Shown here piece by piece: positions 58,881 to 64,000 of a DNA stretch of 64,000 nt. Every line of letters starts with the position of its first letter. Positions within the stretch are counted from its first letter, which is position 1. The DNA is from Halomonas nitroreducens (GTDB lineage Bacteria; Pseudomonadota; Gammaproteobacteria; Pseudomonadales; Halomonadaceae). The stretch spans positions 124,001 to 188,000 of the forward strand of contig NZ_RXNS01000006.1 of the NCBI RefSeq assembly GCF_003966155.1. Direction: 5' to 3'. The notes below the pieces were generated by a model, which did no database searches, was not told where the DNA came from, and saw only the letters and a program-made list of their open reading frames with translations. The translations under genes and the position numbers were made by a program.

Positions 58881-59921
58881 ATGCTGGTCTTCGACCACCC
58901 CGAGTTCGATCACCATCAGCAGGTCGTCTTCGGCAGCGATGAGGCGAGCGGCCTGCGCGCCATCATCGCCATTCACGATACCCACCGCGGCCCGGCCCTG
59001 GGCGGTCTGCGCATCTTCCCCTACGCCAGCGAGGCGGACGCCCTGACCGACGTCCTGCGCCTGTCCCGCGGCATGACCTACAAGTCGGCGCTGGCCGACC
59101 TGCCCCTCGGCGGCGGCAAGGCGGTGATCATCGCCGATCCGCGTCGCGACAAGCGCCCCGAGCTGCTGCGCGCCATGGGCCGTTTGATCGACTCGCTGTC
59201 CGGGCACTACATCACCGCCGAGGACTCCGGCTCCAGCGAGGCCGACATGCAGATCATCGCCGAGCGCACCGACCATGTGGGCGGACTCGGCCACAATGGC
59301 CGCTCCGGCGACCCCTCGCCCTTCACCGCCCACGGCGTGTTCTGCGCGCTGAAGAGTGCCGTGCGTCATGGCCTGGGCCGCGACGACCTCGGCGAGCTAC
59401 GGGTGGCCATCCAGGGCGTGGGCCATGTCGGTGCCCACCTGGCGCGCCAGCTTCACGAGGCCGGCGCCCAGCTGGTGCTGACCGATGTCGACCGGGATGC
59501 ACTGGGACGCCTCGCCGACGAACTGGACGCCGAGGTCAGCGCCCCCGAGAGCATCGCCGATGCCGAGGTGGACGTCTTCGCCCCCTGCGCCATGGGCGCC
59601 GCCCTTACCCCGGCCGTGGTCGAGCGCCTCAAGGCCCGGGTGGTCTGCGGCGCCGCCAACAACCAGCTGGCTGAGCCCGACGTGGCCCGCCTGCTGCGCG
59701 AGCGGGGCATCCTCTACACGCCCGACTACGTGGCCAATGCCGGCGGGGTGATCGAGATCGCCTGGCAGCGGCGCGAGGACTACCGCCGCGAGGATGTCAT
59801 GGCCCATATCGAGGGCATCGGCGCCACCCTCGACGAGATCTTCCGGCGCGCCGAGCGAGAGGGCCTGAGCCCCGCCCAGGTGGCCGACGACCTCGCCCGG
59901 GAACGCTTCCGCGCCGGCTGA
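58881..59921 (+). CDS. Leu/Phe/Val-type amino acid dehydrogenase
   Basis: NAD-dependent oxidative deaminase of the Glu/Leu/Phe/Val dehydrogenase family, 346 residues from ATG 58881 with AAGGGAG upstream. The catalytic Lys region MTYKSALADLPLGGGKAVI is intact, as are EDSGSSEADM and the Rossmann loop VGHVGAHLARQL. Branched-chain or aromatic amino acid preference cannot be told by eye; leucine dehydrogenase is the most usual annotation. Confidence 0.9.
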   Translation: MLVFDHPEFDHHQQVVFGSDEASGLRAIIAIHDTHRGPALGGLRIFPYASEADALTDVLRLSRGMTYKSALADLPLGGGKAVIIADPRRDKRPELLRAMGRLIDSLSGHYITAEDSGSSEADMQIIAERTDHVGGLGHNGRSGDPSPFTAHGVFCALKSAVRHGLGRDDLGELRVAIQGVGHVGAHLARQLHEAGAQLVLTDVDRDALGRLADELDAEVSAPESIADAEVDVFAPCAMGAALTPAVVERLKARVVCGAANNQLAEPDVARLLRERGILYTPDYVANAGGVIEIAWQRREDYRREDVMAHIEGIGATLDEIFRRAEREGLSPAQVADDLARERFRAG

Positions 59922-59930
59922 CGCCCGGCG

Positions 59931-59952
59931 GCGCCGGGGTCAGTCCCGGCGC
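59931..59952. terminator. Bidirectional hairpin between the dehydrogenase and yihY
   Basis: An 8-bp stem GCGCCGGG/CCCGGCGC with a 6-base loop begins 9 bases after the dehydrogenase stop and overlaps the last codons of the convergent yihY gene. T-poor tails make it a moderate candidate. Confidence 0.4.
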
Positions 59953-61001
59953 TCCGCCCGCGAGGCGGCCTGGTCCGCCGCGTCCTCACGGCCCTGTGCC
60001 GCCCCCTCGCCGATGTCATCCGCCGACTCGCGCGTCCCTTCGCCGCCGTCCCCGCTGCTCCGCTGGGCGAGGGACCGGCCGCGATGCTGCGCCAGCGGCT
60101 CGTCGACGAGCTCGTGCCTGACCCGTACCGCGGTATTGCGCGGGATCACCTCGCGGCCCCGTGCCAGCAGGTGGCACTTGGTGAAGGCCGCCCCGAACAG
60201 CAGGATCAGCGAGGAGTAGTAGACCCACAGCAGCACGACCACCACCGAGCCGGCGGCCCCGTAGGTGGAGGCCGTGGCCGTGTAGGCCAGGTAGGCGGCG
60301 ATGGCCGACCGGCCGATGGCGAACAGCAGTGCGGTGACCACCGCCCCCACCAGCACGTCGCGCCAGCTCAGCACCACGTCCGGCAGCACCTTGAAGATGG
60401 TGGCAAACAGTGCCGAGACCACGGCCAGGGAGATCAGGAACTCCAGGCCGGCCGCCAGGGCGCCGAGAAAGGGCAACAGGCCGTCGGCGGCCTTGAGCAC
60501 GGCATTGACGGCCACGCCCAGCATCAGCGAGACGAGCAGGATGAAGCCGATGGACAGCACCACGGCCAGGGACAGGGTGCGGTTCTTGAGGAAGATCAGC
60601 AGGCTGTTGGAGCTGGGGCGGGCCGTCACCCCCCACAGGGTATTGAGCGAGTACTGCATCTGGCCGAAGACGGTGGTCGCGCCGACCAGCAGGGCCCCGA
60701 CGCCGAGCAGGGTCGGCCAGAGCCCCGACTCCTGGATCCGCGACTGGGCCACGGCGTTCTGGATCGCCTCGGCGGCGGACGGCCCCATGGTGCCCTGCAG
60801 CTGGGCGACGATCTGTCCCTGGGCGGCCTCCTCGCCGAGCACCAGGCCGATCACGGTGACCGCGATGATCACCGTGGGGGCCAGCGAGAAGAGGGTGTAG
60901 AAGGCCAGCGACCCGGCATAGCTGAAGGCGTTGCGCTCCAGCCACAGCTTCACGGCAGCGTGCACCACGCCCCACCAGAACAACACGCTCTGCTTGATCA
61001 T
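59940..61001 (-). CDS. YihY/BrkB family inner-membrane protein
   Basis: A 353-residue membrane protein with about six hydrophobic helices (residues roughly 30-60, 88-112, 135-165, 180-205, 215-240, 245-275) and the family's N-terminal NAFSYAGSLAFYTLFSLAPT motif. The C-terminal 60 residues are charged, Gly/Glu/Arg-rich and probably cytoplasmic and disordered. Function is unknown; an old link to RNase BN is not supported. Confidence 0.88.
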   Translation of the reverse strand: MIKQSVLFWWGVVHAAVKLWLERNAFSYAGSLAFYTLFSLAPTVIIAVTVIGLVLGEEAAQGQIVAQLQGTMGPSAAEAIQNAVAQSRIQESGLWPTLLGVGALLVGATTVFGQMQYSLNTLWGVTARPSSNSLLIFLKNRTLSLAVVLSIGFILLVSLMLGVAVNAVLKAADGLLPFLGALAAGLEFLISLAVVSALFATIFKVLPDVVLSWRDVLVGAVVTALLFAIGRSAIAAYLAYTATASTYGAAGSVVVVLLWVYYSSLILLFGAAFTKCHLLARGREVIPRNTAVRVRHELVDEPLAQHRGRSLAQRSSGDGGEGTRESADDIGEGAAQGREDAADQAASRAERRD

Positions 61002-61129
61002 GTGCGTACCTCACAGTCCCTTGTCTGCCCTCCAGCATACCCAAGCCGCGCCCGCCCTGCAGGTCGCGGGAATTGCACGGCCTGGAGCGGGTCACCATAA
61101 TGGGCGTTTTACCGCATGGAGCGAGCCCC

Positions 61130-62224
61130 ATGAGTCCGCGACCGGACGCCGACAGCCCCCCTCACGACTTCGACTGTCTGGTCTTTATCGGCCGCTTCCA
61201 GCCCCCCCATCTCGGCCATCTGGCGGTCATCCACGAGGCCCTCAAGCGCGCGCGCCAGGTCATCGTCCTGGTGGGCTCCGCCTGGCAGGCCCGCTCGCTG
61301 CGCAACCCCTGGCGCTTCGACGAGCGGCGCCGGATGCTGCGGACCGCCTTCGACGAGGACGACAATGCCCGCCTCGAGATCGTGCCGCTGCTGGACGCCC
61401 TGTACAACAACGACGTCTGGGTGCGCGACGTGCAGCGCAAGGTTCGCGACATCGCCTCGCCGAGCCATGCCCGGCTGCCGCGGATCGGCCTGATCGGGGC
61501 CAGCCGCGGCCAGTCGAGCTACTACCTGTCGCTGTTTCCCCAGTGGGAATCGGTCAGCGTGCCGATGGTCGAGGGCATCTCGGCCAGCCAGATCCGCGAG
61601 CGGCTGTTTCGCTCGCCGGCCGCCGCGACCGACTATGTCAGCACCGGCGCCTCCCATGACCTGCCGCCGGGAGTGGTGGAGGAAGTCCAGGCCTTCTTCG
61701 CCACGGAGCCCTACCAGCAGCTGGTCGAGGAACAGCACCTGCTGGACCAGTACCGCGAGGCCTGGTCCCAGGCGCCCTACCCGCCGATCTTCGTCACCGT
61801 CAACGCCGTGGTCGTGCAGTCGGGACACGTCCTGCTGGTGCGGCGCACGGCGGCGCCGGGCAAGGGCCTCTATGCCCTGCCCGGCGGCTTCATCAATCCC
61901 CACGAGCGCCTGCTGGATGCCTGCCTGAGGGAGCTGCGGGAACGGGTCCGCCTCAAGGTGCCGGAACCCGTCCTCAAGGGCTCGCTGCGGGGCCAGCGGC
62001 TGTTCGACGAGCCCCACCGCAGCTGGCGCGGCCGGACCCTGGCGGAGGCCTTCTACTTCGCGCTGCGTCCCGAGCAGCAGCTGCCGCGACTCAAGCCGGT
62101 GAAGGGCGGTGACCATGCCCGCTGGGTGCCCCTGGCCGACCTGGAGCCGGACGGGCTCTTCGAGGACCACTTCTTCATCATCCAGAACTTCCTCGGCCTG
62201 CCCGCCGACTTCGGCGAAGCCTGA
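61130..62224 (+). CDS. Bifunctional NMN adenylyltransferase / Nudix-domain protein (NadM-Nudix)
   Basis: A 364-residue NAD-salvage enzyme. The N-terminal nucleotidyltransferase has GRFQPPHLGHL (HxGH motif) and the EGISASQIRERL second motif (about 165). The C-terminal Nudix domain (about 215-360) carries a Nudix box starting at GGFINPHE, but the REUxEE part reads RELRER, so one of the two metal-binding glutamates is Arg. The adenylyltransferase should be active; the pyrophosphatase may not be. Start ATG 61130 with GGAGCG upstream, divergent from yihY. Confidence 0.88.
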   Translation: MSPRPDADSPPHDFDCLVFIGRFQPPHLGHLAVIHEALKRARQVIVLVGSAWQARSLRNPWRFDERRRMLRTAFDEDDNARLEIVPLLDALYNNDVWVRDVQRKVRDIASPSHARLPRIGLIGASRGQSSYYLSLFPQWESVSVPMVEGISASQIRERLFRSPAAATDYVSTGASHDLPPGVVEEVQAFFATEPYQQLVEEQHLLDQYREAWSQAPYPPIFVTVNAVVVQSGHVLLVRRTAAPGKGLYALPGGFINPHERLLDACLRELRERVRLKVPEPVLKGSLRGQRLFDEPHRSWRGRTLAEAFYFALRPEQQLPRLKPVKGGDHARWVPLADLEPDGLFEDHFFIIQNFLGLPADFGEA

Positions 62225-62458
62225 TGCCGGGCAGCGAGGCATCTGTCTTCTCTCAGGCCCGCCACCTCGAGTCCCATACCGTCGGTTCCAAAAACTTGGG
62301 GTTCCGTGACGCGCGACGGTCATGCGGGGACGCCGGGGTCGGCCAGCGCCGGAAGACAGCTGGCGGCGTATCGCCGGCCCGATGAGCCAAGCGGCGGCCC
62401 GATGTCTCGGGAGCGCCGGTGGCCGCGCCATCGAGCACAACCGGAAAGCACACCGCTC

Positions 62459-63376
62459 TCAGGCCTGGAGGAAGTCCCTCGGCAGCTTCATCATCTGCCG
62501 CCAGAGCTTCTCGACGCCGGGCTTGTGCACCAGCGAGCAACGATAGAGGCGGATCTCCAGGGGCACGTCGAGCTTCTCGTCGCCGGCCCGCACCAGCCGA
62601 GCGTCCTTGAGCTCCTCGCGAATGCAGAAGTCGGGAATCCACGCCATGCCCATGCCCTGCAGCACCATGCCCTTGAGCCCCTCGGCCATGGCGGTCTCGT
62701 AGACGGTCCGCAGGCGCAGGCGCAGCGGGTCGTTCTTGAGCAGCATGCGCACGCTGCGGCCCAGGAAGGCGCCCTGCGTGTAGGAAAGATAGGGCACCGA
62801 CTCGTTGCCCTCGAGGGGGAAGCGCGGTCGCCCCTGGGCATCGGGCAGGCAGACCGGGAGCATCTTGACCTTGCCGATGGAGAAGGACGGGAAGACCTCG
62901 GCGTCGAGCTGCATGCTGGCGTAGGGATCGTAGTAGGCGAGCATCAGATCGCAGTTGCCCTCGCGCAGCACATGGATGGCATCGCCGACGTTCATCGCCA
63001 CCAGCCGGGTCGGCAGCTCGCCCAGGCCCTTCTGCAGCCGCGAGATCCACTGGGGATAGAAGCTCAGCGCCAGGGAATGGGCGGCCACGATGTCGAGGGC
63101 CTCGTTGGCGATGGACAGGCCGCGCAGGTGGCCGAGGCTCTCGTTGAGCTGCTCGACCATGTTGCGGGCGGTGACCAGGAACAGTTGCCCTTCCGGGGTC
63201 AGGTCGACCGGCGTGGTGGAGCGGTCGACCAGGGTCACCCCCACCGCCTGCTCCAGGGAGCGAATCCGCCGGCTGAAGGCCGGCTGGGTGACATGGCGCT
63301 GGCGCGCCGAGGCGGAGAAGCTGCGCGTGTTGGCCAGGGCGACGAAATCTTCCAGCCACTTGGTCTCGAGGTTCAC
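62459..63376 (-). CDS. LysR family transcriptional regulator
   Basis: A 305-residue LysR regulator, with the start taken at GTG 63376 because GGGAG lies five bases upstream and the LysR consensus begins there (NLETKWLEDFVALANTRSFS). The HTH (ASARQRHVTQPAFSRRIRS) and effector-binding domain are intact. It resembles the LysR protein at 27844-28767 in the first 60 residues. The target is not evident: neighbours are NadM-Nudix (convergent) and cardiolipin synthase (same strand, upstream). Confidence 0.9.
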   Translation of the reverse strand: MNLETKWLEDFVALANTRSFSASARQRHVTQPAFSRRIRSLEQAVGVTLVDRSTTPVDLTPEGQLFLVTARNMVEQLNESLGHLRGLSIANEALDIVAAHSLALSFYPQWISRLQKGLGELPTRLVAMNVGDAIHVLREGNCDLMLAYYDPYASMQLDAEVFPSFSIGKVKMLPVCLPDAQGRPRFPLEGNESVPYLSYTQGAFLGRSVRMLLKNDPLRLRLRTVYETAMAEGLKGMVLQGMGMAWIPDFCIREELKDARLVRAGDEKLDVPLEIRLYRCSLVHKPGVEKLWRQMMKLPRDFLQA

Positions 63377-63470
63377 CACGACTCCCGATCGCTGATGCAT
63401 GAGCGGCCCCGCACGGGGGCCAGCCAAGGGCGCTAACTGTACCCCAGCCGCGGCATGGACCCAAGCCGCG

Positions 63471-64000
63471 TCATTGCACGGGAGCGAACAGATAGGCCGC
63501 CCGGGACACCAGCTTGCGCCACAGGGGGCGCGAAGTGATCTCCTCCAGGCTGACCCGGCGACAGTCGGCGAAGTCCCGCTCGAGCATCGCCGCCACCTGG
63601 GCGGCGAAGCACCGGTCGGGCAGGAAGGCGGTGATCTCGAAGTTCAGGCGGAAGGAGCGGTTGTCGAGGTTGACGGTGCCGACGCTGGCCGCATCGTCAT
63701 CGATCAGGATCACCTTCTGGTGCAGGAAGCCCGGCTGGTAGCGGTAGACCTTGACGCCGGCGCGCAGCATGTCGGGCAGGAAGGAGAAGGCCGAGAGGAA
63801 CACCAGCAGGTGGTCGGGGCGCTCCGGCATCATGATGCGCACGTCGACCCCGCGCATCGCCGCCAGGCGCAGGGCGTCCTGGACGCTGCGATCCGGCACG
63901 AAGTAGGGGCTGGTGACCCAGAGCCGCTCCCGGGCGCTGTGAATGGCATGCTGCACCAGCAGGCTGGCGGTCTCCAGGGGATCGGCGGGGCCCGAGGGGA
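63471..64000 (-). CDS. Cardiolipin synthase / phospholipase D family protein (partial, N-terminus off the right edge)
   Basis: The frame is open to the right edge (PSGPADPLETASLLVQHAIH at the boundary), so this is the C-terminal 176 residues or so of a larger protein. The second HKD motif is HQKVILIDDD followed by GTVNLDNRSF, and the conserved WVTSPYFVPD precedes it. The C-terminus (WRKLVSRAAYLFAPVQ) matches ClsA/ClsB-type cardiolipin synthases, which condense phosphatidylglycerol at the inner membrane. Confidence 0.9.
   Translation of the reverse strand, partial: PSGPADPLETASLLVQHAIHSARERLWVTSPYFVPDRSVQDALRLAAMRGVDVRIMMPERPDHLLVFLSAFSFLPDMLRAGVKVYRYQPGFLHQKVILIDDDAASVGTVNLDNRSFRLNFEITAFLPDRCFAAQVAAMLERDFADCRRVSLEEITSRPLWRKLVSRAAYLFAPVQ

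Overview
The window looks like chromosome of a moderately halophilic gammaproteobacterium, most likely Halomonas or a close relative. The main evidence is a complete ectoine operon (ectA-ectB-ectC) whose EctA closely matches what I remember of the Halomonas elongata protein, together with high GC from about 11.2 kb onward and Pseudomonas/Halomonas-type gene orders (fmdB-aspS-yebC-ruvCAB-tolQRAB-pal-cpoB; ubiG-mupP-yciK). I saw no rRNA, tRNA, CRISPR array or riboswitch.

Region 1 (1 to about 11.2 kb) is visibly AT-richer and is the right-hand part of a mobile defence element. Reading leftward from its right end it carries three Tn554-type transposition genes (two tyrosine recombinases and a DUF6262/TnpC-like HTH coiled-coil protein), a PHP-ATPase of the TrlF type, and a type III restriction-modification pair (mod, then res running off the left edge). 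The right junction has short direct repeats and, exactly where composition changes, a 28-bp site resembling the XerCD dif site.

Region 2 (11.3-16.8 kb) holds a DUF3833 lipoprotein, a translationally overlapping pair of a double-domain KaiC-like ATPase and a receiver-like/degenerate GGDEF/EAL protein, and a solitary tyrosine recombinase. About 330 bp upstream of that recombinase lies a 50-bp near-palindrome with a 6-bp spacer and dif-like core.

Region 3 (16.8-31.4 kb) has the ectoine operon with a recognisable sigma70-type promoter, glutathione reductase, beta-carbonic anhydrase, a five-gene dipeptide-type ABC transporter, a LysR regulator overlapping a YheT hydrolase, an unrecognised His-rich helical protein and MsrA.

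Region 4 (31.4-54.5 kb) is envelope and housekeeping: coiled-coil membrane protein-tamA-tamB-msrA, sodB, galU-ugd, ubiG-mupP, yciK, the Tol-Pal operon and the ruvCAB-yebC-aspS-fmdB cluster. ybgC is missing from its usual place, and the 3' end of yebC is repeated in tandem with a 63-bp period.

Region 5 (54.6-64 kb) is metabolic: a 2-hydroxyacid dehydrogenase, a frameshifted DUF4336 gene, ribokinase plus nucleoside hydrolase (nucleoside salvage), acylphosphatase, a Leu/Phe/Val-type dehydrogenase, a YihY membrane protein, NMN adenylyltransferase-Nudix, a second LysR regulator and the C-terminal part of a cardiolipin synthase at the right edge.
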